DNA of 64,000 nt from Sphingomonas sp. LY29 (GTDB taxonomy: Bacteria > Pseudomonadota > Alphaproteobacteria > Sphingomonadales > Sphingomonadaceae): positions 868,001-932,000 of the forward strand of contig NZ_CP141587.1 in assembly GCF_035593985.1 (NCBI RefSeq), read 5' to 3'. Positions 28,913 to 37,245 of this stretch are shown here, piece after piece. Below the pieces are notes generated by a model. It saw only the letters and a program-made list of their open reading frames with translations. It was not told where the DNA came from and searched no databases. The stretch's first letter is position 1; every line of letters starts with the position of its first letter. The position numbers were made by a program, and so were the translations under genes.

Positions 28913-29524
28913 TTAATAGCCCATAAGCGCGAGGACTTCCTTGCGGCTGCGCTCGTCTTCGCGGAACGTCCCCATCATCCGGCTGGTGGTCATCATCACC
29001 CCGGGCGTGTTGACCCCGCGCGCCGACATGCAGGCATGGCTCGCCTCGATCACCACCGCGACGCCCTTGGGGTCGAGGTGCTTCCAGATGCAGTCGGCGA
29101 CCTCGGCGGTCAGGCGCTCCTGCACCTGCAACCGCCGCGCAAAGCCGTGCAATACGCGCGCCAGCTTCGAAATCCCCACGACCCGGTCGCCGGGCAGATA
29201 GGCAATCGCCGCATTGCCGATGATCGGCGCCATGTGATGCTCGCAGTGCGACTGGAACGGGATGTCCTTCAGCAGCACGATCTCGTCATAGCCGCCGACT
29301 TCCTCGAACGTCCGCGACAGATGCACCGCCGGGTCCTCGCCATAGCCGCGCGCATATTCCTTCCACGCCCGCGCCACCCGCGCCGGAGTGTCGACCAGTC
29401 CCTCGCGTTCGGGATCGTCGCCCGCCCAGCGGATCAGCGTCCGCACCGCGTCGGCGACCTCGTCGGGCACCGCGATCTTGGGGGTTGGCTGGATCAGGTC
29501 GCCGTCATCGGGGCTGGCAGTCAT
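28913..29524 (-). CDS. folE: GTP cyclohydrolase I
   Basis: First step of tetrahydrofolate (or queuosine-type pterin) synthesis: GTP to 7,8-dihydroneopterin triphosphate. The 203-residue protein has the zinc and active-site motifs CEHHMAP, GISKLARVL and SHACMSARGV, and ends VLALMGY. The ATG at 29524 overlaps the stop of the upstream FAD-protein gene by four bases (ATGA), so the two are translationally coupled; a longer in-frame start at 29635 would lie inside that gene. It is the last gene of the DUF6356-FAD-folE unit. Confidence 0.97.
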   Translation of the reverse strand: MTASPDDGDLIQPTPKIAVPDEVADAVRTLIRWAGDDPEREGLVDTPARVARAWKEYARGYGEDPAVHLSRTFEEVGGYDEIVLLKDIPFQSHCEHHMAPIIGNAAIAYLPGDRVVGISKLARVLHGFARRLQVQERLTAEVADCIWKHLDPKGVAVVIEASHACMSARGVNTPGVMMTTSRMMGTFREDERSRKEVLALMGY

Positions 29525-30861
29525 CGGTGAAGCTCCTTGGCGATGTCGTCGGCGACCGCCGCTACTTGGGTGCGAATGTCGGGAACCGCAACGATTTCCC
29601 AAAATTGACCCTTCGCCAGCGGCCCAAGTGCCCACACGCGGTCACCCGCGCGGCTGCCGCCATCGACCATCAGGCCCATCCCCAGTGCATCGATCGCGAC
29701 CGTCCCCTCGCCAATCAACTGCCGCAACAACGGATCGCGGCTCCGCGCCATCGACCCCAACGGCCCCGTGCAATTGATCACAAGCGCAAAATACTCCCGC
29801 TCGCGGGAGGGGGCCGGGGAGAGCGCCCGTCCGCGACGGGCGATCGAAACCTCGACCCCGTCGCCAGTCTCGCGCATCTCCGTCACGCGCCCGGCGACGA
29901 TCTCCAGCCGCCCCTCGCCGATCAGCTCCTTGAGCCGCGCTGCAATTCGCGGCGCGATCCGGTGCCGATGGACATCCCACCACGGCCGCGCATGGCGCAG
30001 GAACCGCCGTTGCTCGGCCGGCGAGAAGCTTTGCCAAAGTCGCTGGCTATGCGGCCGAAGCGAATCCACCGCCCCGCGCCATCCCACCGCCGACGCCCGG
30101 CGCCGAAGCCAGCGCCACAGGCCCAGCACCGACCCGTGCGGCACCGCGTCTGCCTCGACCGGCGCGGCGTCGTGCGGTGCATGACCGCGCGGCACTTGCC
30201 CCCGCCGCGACAGCGCGACGATCCGTCCCCGGTGCCCCGCGTCCGACAAGCTCAGCACCACGTCGACCATCGTCAGCCCGGTACCGAGCACCAGCACGTC
30301 GCCGCCGCTCGCCACCGCGTAGCGGATCGCCGCACGCCCCTGGTCGCTCCACGGATCGTTGACGAACGCCTTGCCCGACAGCCCCTCGGCGACGCGCAGG
30401 CGCTCGGGCGGCTGGTTGCCGTTCGCCAGCAACAAGGCCTTGCCCGTCAGCACCGACCCGTTATTCAGCGTCACCGCCCAGCCACCTTCGACCCGCGAAG
30501 CCGACTCCGCGGTCGCCTCGACCACGCGAAGCCCCGCCGCCTTCGCCTCTTCCAGTTGATCGGTCAGGTAAGTCCCAAAGCGCCGCCGCGGCACGAAGTC
30601 GCCCGGTTCGAACCCATCGCCCGCCATCGCCTGCGCGAAATGGTCGGGCTGGTCGGCCCATGCGCTCATTTTCGCGGCGGGCACGTTGAGCAGATGCACG
30701 TCCTCGGGCGTCGAATAAGCCGTCCCGCGCCCCGCGCGCCCCGCGCCCTCGACCAGCGCCGTGCTGATCCCGCGCCGCACCAGCTGCGCCGCCGCCATCG
30801 TTCCCGAATAGCCACCGCCGACGATAATCGCGTCGGCGACTACCCCGTCGTCAGATCTCAT
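29521..30861 (-). CDS. FAD/NAD(P)-binding protein (NAD_binding_9 type)
   Basis: Probable flavin-dependent oxidoreductase. FAD-binding GGGYSGTMAAAQLVRRG opens the 446-residue protein, a GRGTAYSTPEDVHLLNVPA segment follows, and a second dinucleotide site is seen in VLVLGTGLTMVDVVLSL near residue 190. The C-terminal INCTGPLG and LGMGLMVD complete the fold. An in-frame palindrome-containing insertion encodes ALSPAPSREREY just before FALVINCTGP (DNA 29794-29830). It overlaps DUF6356 by 11 bases and folE by four. Substrate is unknown; coupling to folE is suggestive but unproven. Confidence 0.85.
   Translation of the reverse strand: MRSDDGVVADAIIVGGGYSGTMAAAQLVRRGISTALVEGAGRAGRGTAYSTPEDVHLLNVPAAKMSAWADQPDHFAQAMAGDGFEPGDFVPRRRFGTYLTDQLEEAKAAGLRVVEATAESASRVEGGWAVTLNNGSVLTGKALLLANGNQPPERLRVAEGLSGKAFVNDPWSDQGRAAIRYAVASGGDVLVLGTGLTMVDVVLSLSDAGHRGRIVALSRRGQVPRGHAPHDAAPVEADAVPHGSVLGLWRWLRRRASAVGWRGAVDSLRPHSQRLWQSFSPAEQRRFLRHARPWWDVHRHRIAPRIAARLKELIGEGRLEIVAGRVTEMRETGDGVEVSIARRGRALSPAPSREREYFALVINCTGPLGSMARSRDPLLRQLIGEGTVAIDALGMGLMVDGGSRAGDRVWALGPLAKGQFWEIVAVPDIRTQVAAVADDIAKELHR
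29794..29809. repeat. Small palindromic repeat inside a coding region
   Basis: CTCCCGCTCGCGGGAG (7-bp arms, TC loop) followed by GGGGGCCGGGGAG resembles the CTCCCGC-N-GCGGGAGG-GG-type palindromic repeat common between genes in some Proteobacteria. Here it lies in frame within the FAD-protein gene. Confidence 0.65.
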
Positions 30862-31096
30862 AGTCGGGCCAGGCGTTCGGATTGGCCGCGCCCGCCTTGC
30901 GCCGTTTCATCTGCGCATGGAGCCCCTCGACCGTCCGCCCCGCCGTCTCGGTGAACAGCGCGGGGACCAGCGCGTGGACAATGCAGGCCGCGCCCGCGCC
31001 CATCATCCGCATCCCGATCCCGATCGCACCGATGCCATGCCCGGCCCAGCTCATCCCCAGCGACTGCGGGTGATCGCGAAATAGCCGGCTCAGCAT
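30851..31096 (-). CDS. DUF6356 family protein
   Basis: An 81-residue protein of unknown function: [18 protein letters not shown] at the N-terminus, a hydrophobic glycine/alanine-rich centre ([27 protein letters not shown]) that could be one membrane helix, and [18 protein letters not shown] towards the end, as expected for DUF6356. GGAGGG precedes the ATG. It overlaps the FAD-protein start by 11 bases and lies just downstream of the tRNA-Arg gene, possibly read from the same promoter. Confidence 0.82.
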   Translation of the reverse strand: MLSRLFRDHPQSLGMSWAGHGIGAIGIGMRMMGAGAACIVHALVPALFTETAGRTVEGLHAQMKRRKAGAANPNAWPDYEI

Positions 31097-31113
31097 CTTG
31101 CCCTCCTATATTC

Positions 31114-31190
31114 TGGTGGCCCCGGAGGGACTCGAACCCCCGACCTGCGGTTTAGGAAACCGTCGCTCTATCCTGCTGAGCTACGGAGCC
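31114..31190 (-). tRNA. tRNA-Arg (anticodon CCT)
   Basis: Read on the minus strand, acceptor GGCTCCG pairs with CGGGGCC (one G-U), followed by A and an encoded CCA. The D arm contains GCTCAGCAGGATAGAGC, the anticodon loop is TTCCTAA giving CCT (codon AGG), and the T arm holds GGTTCGAGTCC. Total 77 bases with CCA. Confidence 0.97.
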
Positions 31191-31339
31191 AAGGCCCCCG
31201 TCCCTAGGATTCGCCCGCAGGCCGGTCAATCGCTCGCCTGTTCCACATTCGGCGCCCGCAACTGTCGGGAAGCGAACGCAACTCCGAAAGCAAGGGCACG
31301 TTCTTGGTAGGTGTTGCGTAGCGTTGCGTGGGGGTAGGA

Positions 31340-31726
31340 ATGGCGTTCGGTAGTCGGATCGATGGTATCTCGGGAAAGCGGAACGCGGTCCGGAGCCCTT
31401 TGAAGATGGAAGCCATGGCCGAGACGATCGGCCATCGCGAAAATATCGTCGTCGTCGACGTCTCCGTCACGGGCGCGAAGATCCGTGGCGCCTGCGCCAT
31501 CGATGCGGGGCAGGAATTGCTGCTGCGGGTCAACGACTCGGTCATCTTCGCCGAAGCGATGTGGTGCGACCCCGCGTCGCAGGAGTGCGGCCTTCAATTC
31601 GATCCCCCGCTCGACGGACCGACCTACGCGGCGCTGAAGGTCGAAAGCCTCAAATTCTCGGCCTCGACGCTGTCGCCCGACGAATATCGCGCGTTGGAGG
31701 ATTGGCGTACCGGTAAGGCGCGTTAG
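31340..31726 (+). CDS. PilZ-domain protein
   Basis: Probable c-di-GMP effector. The 128-residue protein is a single PilZ domain with the R-x3-R motif at Arg14-Arg18 (KRNAVR) and D-x-S-x2-G at Asp40-Ser42-Gly45 (DVSVTG), spaced as in c-di-GMP binders. The ATG at 31340 is preceded by GGGGG five bases upstream; a GTG at 31328 would overlap this. Stand-alone PilZ proteins regulate motility, polysaccharide or biofilm in other bacteria, but no such target is next to it. Its stop shares TTAG with the convergent nitrilase gene. Confidence 0.83.
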   Translation: MAFGSRIDGISGKRNAVRSPLKMEAMAETIGHRENIVVVDVSVTGAKIRGACAIDAGQELLLRVNDSVIFAEAMWCDPASQECGLQFDPPLDGPTYAALKVESLKFSASTLSPDEYRALEDWRTGKAR

Positions 31727-32556
31727 CGCGACGACACGGCATCGATTGGACGCCGATGCTGCATCACCGGGACCCGCGCCCTGACCTCGGCGATCTTGGC
31801 TAGGTCGATCTCGGCAAAGGCCAGCCCGGGCTCGTCGCCCATTTCGGTCAGCACCTCGCCCCACGGGTCGGCGACCAGCGAGTGGCCGAAGGTCACTCGG
31901 CCGTCTTCGTGCGTCCCCGCCTGCGCCGCCGCGACGACGAACAGCGCCGCCTCGATCGCCCGCGCGCGCATCAGCACCTGCCAATGCGCCTGCCCCGTCG
32001 GCACGGTGAAGGCCGCGGGCACCGCGATGACGTCGGCGCCTGCCTCGCTCAATCGCTCGAATAGGGCGGGGAAGCGCAAATCGTAGCAGATCGTCAGGCC
32101 AAGCGTCCCGACCGGCGTTCCCGGCACGATCACCGCCTCATCGCCGCCGCGATACATCGCCGACTCGCGCCAGCTTTCGCCGGTGGGAAGGTCGACGTCG
32201 AACAGGTGGATCTTGTCGTAGCGCCCGCGCACCTCGCCGGAATCGTCGATGACGAAGCCGCGATTAGCGAGCTTGCCGCCCTCCGCCAGCACCGCCAGCG
32301 ACCCCAGATGGATCCAGATGCCATGCTCGGCCGCCGCCGCGCGGACGGCTGCGAGCACGGCGTCGTCACCTTCGGCCCGCGCCTTGCCCAGCGCCCGCTC
32401 GCGGTCCCGGTCGAGCATCCCCGACATTTCCGGGGTGAACAGCATTCGGGCGCCGCCCGCCGCGGCCTCGGCGACCGCCCCGACCAGCGCGCGCGCGTTG
32501 GCGGCGGGGTCGATCCCGCTTTGCGCCTGGTAGAGCGCGATCCGGACTGGGCTCAC
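31723..32556 (-). CDS. Carbon-nitrogen hydrolase (Nit/omega-amidase type)
   Basis: Nitrilase-superfamily amidase, plausibly removing deaminated glutathione or 2-oxo-acid amides. The Glu-Lys-Cys triad is visible in FTPEMSG (about residue 43), YDKIHLFDVD (about 115) and TICYDLRFP (about 155) of the 277-residue protein; the YDKIHLFD and CYDLRFP wording is characteristic of the Nit1/Nit2 branch. It starts with GTG overlapping the glutaredoxin stop by four bases. The pairing with a glutaredoxin gene agrees with a glutathione-repair role. Confidence 0.88.
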   Translation of the reverse strand: MSPVRIALYQAQSGIDPAANARALVGAVAEAAAGGARMLFTPEMSGMLDRDRERALGKARAEGDDAVLAAVRAAAAEHGIWIHLGSLAVLAEGGKLANRGFVIDDSGEVRGRYDKIHLFDVDLPTGESWRESAMYRGGDEAVIVPGTPVGTLGLTICYDLRFPALFERLSEAGADVIAVPAAFTVPTGQAHWQVLMRARAIEAALFVVAAAQAGTHEDGRVTFGHSLVADPWGEVLTEMGDEPGLAFAEIDLAKIAEVRARVPVMQHRRPIDAVSSR

Positions 32557-32813
32557 GCGTCGGCCAGCATCGCGTCGAGCTTGCCGTCATACTCCAGGTT
32601 CATCAGGTCGTCGCAGCCGCCGATGTGCTTGCCGTCGATGAAGATCTGCGGGACCGTGGTTCGGCCATTGGCGCGCGCCAGCATTTCCTGCTTCTTCGGG
32701 CCGCCGAAATCGACGGAGATTTCCTCGTAGGGCGCTTTCTTCATGTCGAGCAGCCGCTTGGCGCGAACGCAGAAACCGCAGGTCGACTTGGTGTAGATTT
32801 CAATCGTGGGCAC
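32553..32813 (-). CDS. grxC: Glutaredoxin 3
   Basis: Glutathione-dependent thiol-disulfide oxidoreductase. The 86-residue thioredoxin fold has the active site CGFC at residues 12-15 (KSTCGFCVRAK), the cis-proline TVPQIFIDG and the glutathione-binding GGCDDL. The ATG at 32813 lies 30 bases past the comF stop; its TGA overlaps the nitrilase GTG. Confidence 0.95.
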   Translation of the reverse strand: MPTIEIYTKSTCGFCVRAKRLLDMKKAPYEEISVDFGGPKKQEMLARANGRTTVPQIFIDGKHIGGCDDLMNLEYDGKLDAMLADA

Positions 32814-32843
32814 AGGGGTTCCTTTTCATGTCGGTTGGGCCTT

Positions 32844-33590
32844 CTAACGCATGAGGTGCGAGGGTCGCACCACGCGCGTCCAGCAAATCAGTTCGATCCG
32901 CCCCGCCCCGGCCTTGCGAAGCGCCTTCGCGCAGCCCTCGGCGGTGCTGCCGGTGGTCATGACGTCGTCTACCAGGATGATCGATCGACCGCGAAGATCG
33001 GTTCCCGGCGCGACCGCGAACACCCTTCCGACCGTCTGCCGGCGCTGCGCCAAGCTCATGCCCTTCAGCGGCGCGGTGCGCTTGACGCGCTTCAGCATCG
33101 CCTGCTCGACCGGCAAGTCCCATCGCCGCCCAAGCTCGGCCGCGACCAGTCCCGCCTGGTTGAAGCCGCGCCCCCACAGCCGCCAGCGGTGGAGCGGCAC
33201 CGGCACCACCAGCGGGGCGGCGTCGCTCGGCTCTCGCAGCGGCGCCATGTAGCGCGCCATCGTCCGCGCCAGCGCGACCTTGCGGCCATACTTCAGGCGA
33301 AGCGCCACCGACCGCGTCAGGTCGCCATAAGCCGTCGCCGCGCGCATCCGCTCGATCGTCGGCGGCTCGGCCAGGCAGCGCGCGCAGGTCGTCGCCTGCA
33401 TCCCCTCCAGCGGCAACCCACATTGCTCGCAGCCCGACTGGCCCAGCCATTCGACCTTGCTCCAGCACGGCCCGCAAAAGGCGTGGACGTCCTCGATCAC
33501 CTCGGAACAGCCCGCGCAGCGCGGCGGCAACGCAAAGTCGACGATCGTCCGCGCGGCGCCGGTCAGGACATTCATGGGCAGGCTGGCCAT
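32844..33590 (-). CDS. ComF-family phosphoribosyltransferase-like protein
   Basis: ComF-type protein, a family tied to DNA uptake in competent bacteria but widespread elsewhere. N-terminal zinc-ribbon cysteines occur as CAGC, CGPC, CEQC and CARC, then a phosphoribosyltransferase fold with the PRPP-binding motif IILVDDVMTTGST near residue 205. The frame is open to an ATG at 33623, but that would leave only 10 bases to the divergent methyltransferase start; the ATG at 33590 with AAGGGGG upstream gives 248 residues and is preferred. Followed by grxC. Confidence 0.86.
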   Translation of the reverse strand: MASLPMNVLTGAARTIVDFALPPRCAGCSEVIEDVHAFCGPCWSKVEWLGQSGCEQCGLPLEGMQATTCARCLAEPPTIERMRAATAYGDLTRSVALRLKYGRKVALARTMARYMAPLREPSDAAPLVVPVPLHRWRLWGRGFNQAGLVAAELGRRWDLPVEQAMLKRVKRTAPLKGMSLAQRRQTVGRVFAVAPGTDLRGRSIILVDDVMTTGSTAEGCAKALRKAGAGRIELICWTRVVRPSHLMR

Positions 33591-33633
33591 CGCCCCCTTG
33601 TCCAACGGGACGCGCCGCTGCACAAGCGCCCCG

Positions 33634-34428
33634 ATGCCACCCCTACCCGACCTGTTCGACCGACGCCTTCGAGCGCTTCGCCGCGACCGCGCCGCCGCGA
33701 TCGGGGGCGACGGCTTTCTCCACGAACGCGCCTTCGACGAGTGCCTCGACCGGCTCGCGGCGATCGCGCGCCGCTTTGAGCGCGCCCTGCTGGTCGGCTG
33801 CTTTGGTGCAGACTGGCCCGCGCGGCTCGGCGCCTTCGCCGACGTGGTCGAGGTGGTCGAGCCCGGCCCACGCCTCGCCGCCGCAGTGGGGGCGATCCCG
33901 GTCGAAGAGGATCGCGTCGCGCTCGAGTCCCAGGCCTATGATTTTATCGTCGCGGTGGGCTCGCTCGACACCGTCAATGATCTCAGCCGCGCCTTCGCCG
34001 GTTTCGCCCATGCGCTTCGCCCCGACAGTGTGCTAATCGGCGCGCTGGCCGGGGGCAACAGCCTGCCGACGCTTCGTGCCGCGCTGATCGAGGCCGAGCG
34101 CGCGACGGGTCGGGTCGTTTCGCGCACCCATCCGCGCATCGACGCGCCGAAGCTCGCCGGACTGCTCGGGGCGGCGGGGTTCACGATGCCGGTGGTCGAC
34201 GTCGACCGGGTCAGCGTCCGCTACCGCGACCTCTCGTCGCTCGTCCGCGACCTGCGCGCGATGGGGGCATCGTCGCAGTTGGCGGAACGAGCGCCGCCGC
34301 TCGGCCGGACAACACTTGCCGCCGCAGCGGCCGCATTCGAGACGATGGGAATCGATGGGCGCACCGCCGAGCAATTCGACCTGCTCCATTTCCTCGGCTG
34401 GTCGCCGTCAGGGCAAGCACGCCGTTAA
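33634..34428 (+). CDS. SAM-dependent methyltransferase-fold protein, NDUFAF5-like
   Basis: A 264-residue protein with the opening LFDRRLRALRRDRAA that marks the alphaproteobacterial/mitochondrial NDUFAF5 group, followed by a Rossmann-like region (ALLVGCFGADWPARLG, VVEPGPRLA) and the segment FIVAVGSLDTVNDLSRAF. Human NDUFAF5 acts as an arginine hydroxylase in complex I assembly; whether this bacterial homolog does so is inference. The ATG at 33634 fits homologs. It diverges from comF, the same neighbourhood found in many relatives. Confidence 0.77.
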   Translation: MPPLPDLFDRRLRALRRDRAAAIGGDGFLHERAFDECLDRLAAIARRFERALLVGCFGADWPARLGAFADVVEVVEPGPRLAAAVGAIPVEEDRVALESQAYDFIVAVGSLDTVNDLSRAFAGFAHALRPDSVLIGALAGGNSLPTLRAALIEAERATGRVVSRTHPRIDAPKLAGLLGAAGFTMPVVDVDRVSVRYRDLSSLVRDLRAMGASSQLAERAPPLGRTTLAAAAAAFETMGIDGRTAEQFDLLHFLGWSPSGQARR

Positions 34429-34503
34429 CCTGTCTTGTCCAATCAATTCTTAATGTCTTTGCGCGTAACGTCGCGGCGTGGACCAAGACCAGAGGAGGGT
34501 GGC

Positions 34504-34692
34504 TTGAACGCTATCCGGACATACGGTCGCATGCTTCGTTCGGACAAACGAGGCGCGACCGCGATTGAATATGCGTTGATCGCCTCCCTGATCGTCATCG
34601 CGATCATTGCGGCACTGGGCAATCTGGGTGGCGGTTCTGCCGGCATGTGGGGCAAGCTCGACAACAAGGTTGCCAACGCAAGGACGCCGTAA
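34504..34692 (+). CDS. Flp/Fap-type pilin
   Basis: Pilin precursor of the Tad/Flp system, 62 residues. The prepilin peptidase site is DKRG|ATAIEYALIASL with the invariant Glu-Tyr, followed by a hydrophobic helix and a small hydrophilic C-terminus. Start is a TTG with AGGAGGG about six bases upstream; homology does not extend earlier. No tad/cpa genes lie in this window, so it is an orphan pilin here. Its end is only six bases from the convergent metalloprotease gene. Confidence 0.88.
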   Translation: MNAIRTYGRMLRSDKRGATAIEYALIASLIVIAIIAALGNLGGGSAGMWGKLDNKVANARTP

Positions 34693-34698
34693 GGCGCG

Positions 34699-36165
34699 CT
34701 ATCTACGCGCGCCGTAGACGACCAGCTTGACCTTTTGGCCGGGGACCAGCCGGCTATTGGCGTTGAGTCCGTTGAGGACGAGGAACCGCTCCAGGCGATA
34801 GTCGCGGTAGGCCATCCGTGCCGCCAGCGTCTGCGGCGTATCGCCCGCGCGCACCTGCACGACATCGATCACTCGCGGCCGGATCGCCGCCGCCTCGGCC
34901 GGACTGATCCGCCGAAGCGAATTGATCATTCCGCGATACGGCGTGATGCCCTGCCCGCCGCGGCTCAGCGTGATGAAATGATAAGCCGTGTTCGCGTCCC
35001 AGCGATAGGCGAACACGCCGACGTCGACCGGCCCCGACGAGCTTTGCGCGCGGCCGATCACATAGGTCGCCGGAATGCCGTTGACGCTGGTCTGCTGAAG
35101 CGGGCCGAGCTGCAGCGCCGCTTCCCCGCCGGTCAGCTCCTGTAGCACCGCGGCGATGTAGCGCGGCATGTCGCCGCTGAACTGGCCGCCCGAAAATTGC
35201 GCCTGACCCGCGGCGCCGCCGTCGATGCTGACTTCGCGCGTCCCGTTCTGCATCAGGAAGCCGGTCGGCACGGTAAAGGTCATCCGCAGGTCGGGGTGCG
35301 TGAACTGGCGCCCCTCGATCACGCCCTGCGCGGGATCGTCGTCGACCGTCACTCCGTCGAGCTGCGCCAGGAAGGCATCGCGGTTGCGCGCGCCCGTGCC
35401 CGCGCGTCCGGTCTGCCGCGCCGCCGCCGAGGCCTGCGTCACGCGGTTCGCGCTGAGCGGGTGAGTGCTTGCCCATTCGGGTGTCGAGCGGTTGGCGTTG
35501 CCCTGGATCCGCGCTTGCAGCGCGCTGTTGTTGGTCAGCTGGCTGAGCATCGTCGCGCTCGCCGCCGGGTCATAGCCCGCCCCGATCAGATAGCGGATGC
35601 CGAGCACGTCGGCCTGATATTCCTGCTGCCGCGAGAAGCCGAGCGTGCGCAGCTTCGACTGGTAGAGCGAGCCCTGTGCGATCGCCTGACCGAAGCCGCC
35701 GCCGAGGGTCTGGCCGAGGATCGCACCGAGCGCGCCGAGGATCGAATTGTTGCGGCTGGCCGCCTGCCGCGCCTGCGAGTGCCGCGCGGCAATGTGTCCG
35801 GCCTCATGCCCGACGACGAAGGCCAGCTCGGCCTCGTCGTTCATGATGCCCATCAACTGGCGCGTGATGTAGACGTAGCCGCCCGGCGTGGCGAAGGCGT
35901 TTTCGACCGCGCTGTTGATCGTGGTGAAGCGATACACCTGCCCCGGATTGGCGATGCCGGTGAAGGCAGCGATGCGGCGCCCGATCGATTCGACATAAGC
36001 GGCGCGCGGGCCGGTTTCGGCCCCGCCATATTCCTCGACCAGCTGCGGGTGGATTTGCCGCGACTCAGCGACTTCGCGCGGGTTGAGCGTGCCGCGGCCG
36101 ACCTGCGCGGCCAGCGGCGCGGCGATCAGTGCAGTGGCGCCCAACAGGGCCATCGAAAATCGCAT
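34699..36165 (-). CDS. Periplasmic M48 metalloprotease with C-terminal LysM-like domain
   Basis: Probable envelope quality-control protease of the BepA/LoiP kind. A signal peptide (MRFSMALLGATALIAAPLAAQ) precedes the M48 domain with zinc site VVGHEAGHIAARH and the third ligand in RQQEYQADVLGIR. A central beta-rich region follows, then a LysM-like end, VRAGDTPQTLAARM ... PGQKVKLVVYG. The 488-residue length from the ATG at 36165 fits. It lies 102 bases after accA on the same strand. Confidence 0.9.
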   Translation of the reverse strand: MRFSMALLGATALIAAPLAAQVGRGTLNPREVAESRQIHPQLVEEYGGAETGPRAAYVESIGRRIAAFTGIANPGQVYRFTTINSAVENAFATPGGYVYITRQLMGIMNDEAELAFVVGHEAGHIAARHSQARQAASRNNSILGALGAILGQTLGGGFGQAIAQGSLYQSKLRTLGFSRQQEYQADVLGIRYLIGAGYDPAASATMLSQLTNNSALQARIQGNANRSTPEWASTHPLSANRVTQASAAARQTGRAGTGARNRDAFLAQLDGVTVDDDPAQGVIEGRQFTHPDLRMTFTVPTGFLMQNGTREVSIDGGAAGQAQFSGGQFSGDMPRYIAAVLQELTGGEAALQLGPLQQTSVNGIPATYVIGRAQSSSGPVDVGVFAYRWDANTAYHFITLSRGGQGITPYRGMINSLRRISPAEAAAIRPRVIDVVQVRAGDTPQTLAARMAYRDYRLERFLVLNGLNANSRLVPGQKVKLVVYGARR

Positions 36166-36267
36166 GTTCGTCTCCGTCACCATCGAAAAACGCCGCCATG
36201 ATCGCGGCGGCCTGCTGTCGGTGCGGTGAACGGAGTCGGCTAAGTGATGGTTCCGCGAACTCGGGCG

Positions 36268-37209
36268 TCAGCCGATCGCGAGGAACTTCGCGCGGCGCTG
36301 CTCGAGCAATTGGCGGCGATCCATCGCGCCAAGCCCGTCGAGCTCCTCGATCACCGCGGCCTTGAGGTTGGCGATCGCGCCTTCGGGATCGCGGTGCGCG
36401 CCGCCGACCGGTTCGGGCACGACGCGGTCGACCACGCCCAGCCCCGCCAGGTCGGTCGCGGTAACCTTCATCGCCTCGGCGGCGTCGGCGGCCTTGTCCG
36501 ACGTGCGCCACAGGATCGAGGCGCACCCTTCGGGCGAGATCACCGAATAGACGGCGTATTCGAACATCAGCACGCGGTTGGCGGCGGCAATCGCGACCGC
36601 GCCGCCCGATCCGCCCTCACCGACCACCGCGGCGATCAGCGGGACGCCAAGTTCAAGGCAGGTTTCGGTCGACCGAGCGATCGCCTCGGCCTGCCCGCGC
36701 TCTTCGGCCTGGACGCCCGGGAAGGCGCCCGACGTGTCGACCAGGCTGACGACCGGGATGTTGAAGCGGTCGGCCAGCTCCATCAGGCGGATCGCCTTGC
36801 GATAGCCCTCCGGCTTGGCCATTCCGAAATTATGCTTGAGGCGGCTGGCGGTGTCGGCGCCCTTTTCGTGCCCGATCAGCATCACCCGGCGCCCGTCGAT
36901 CAGCCCCAGTCCGCCGATGATGGCGGGATCGTCGGCAAAGGCGCGATCGCCCGCCAGCGGCATGAAATCGTCGGTCAGCCCGGCGACATAATCCTTGAAG
37001 TGCGGCCGCTCGGGATGGCGCGCGACCTGCGTCTTCTGCCACGGGCTGAGCTTCGCGTAAGTCTCGCGCAGCAGCTTCGACGCCTTGGCCTCGATCTTGC
37101 CGACCTCGGACTCGATATCGATCTCCCCCTCGCTCGCGGTGTCGCGCAGTTCGGCAATGCGCGCATCGAGCGCGGCGATCGGTTTTTCGAAGTCGAGATA
37201 GGTCTGCAT
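36268..37209 (-). CDS. accA: Acetyl-CoA carboxylase carboxyltransferase subunit alpha
   Basis: Transfers carboxyl from biotin to acetyl-CoA in fatty-acid synthesis, in complex with AccD. The 313-residue protein starts [18 protein letters not shown] and has the crotonase-like carboxyltransferase motifs [29 protein letters not shown] and [11 protein letters not shown]. Length and course match the family throughout. It is 36 bases downstream of xerD. Confidence 0.97.
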   Translation of the reverse strand: MQTYLDFEKPIAALDARIAELRDTASEGEIDIESEVGKIEAKASKLLRETYAKLSPWQKTQVARHPERPHFKDYVAGLTDDFMPLAGDRAFADDPAIIGGLGLIDGRRVMLIGHEKGADTASRLKHNFGMAKPEGYRKAIRLMELADRFNIPVVSLVDTSGAFPGVQAEERGQAEAIARSTETCLELGVPLIAAVVGEGGSGGAVAIAAANRVLMFEYAVYSVISPEGCASILWRTSDKAADAAEAMKVTATDLAGLGVVDRVVPEPVGGAHRDPEGAIANLKAAVIEELDGLGAMDRRQLLEQRRAKFLAIG

Positions 37210-37245
37210 AAGAGGGTCGCGGGGTAAGCGGCGTCGCGCCTAGCG

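Noticed and set aside
29485..30954. 489-codon plus-strand open frame opposite the FAD-protein gene
   Set aside because: Pro/Arg-rich shadow lacking a ribosome binding site and any homology I can recognise.
31114..31190. tRNA-Arg as integration site
   Set aside because: No integrase, no repeated 3' tRNA fragment was seen nearby; neighbouring genes are ordinary.
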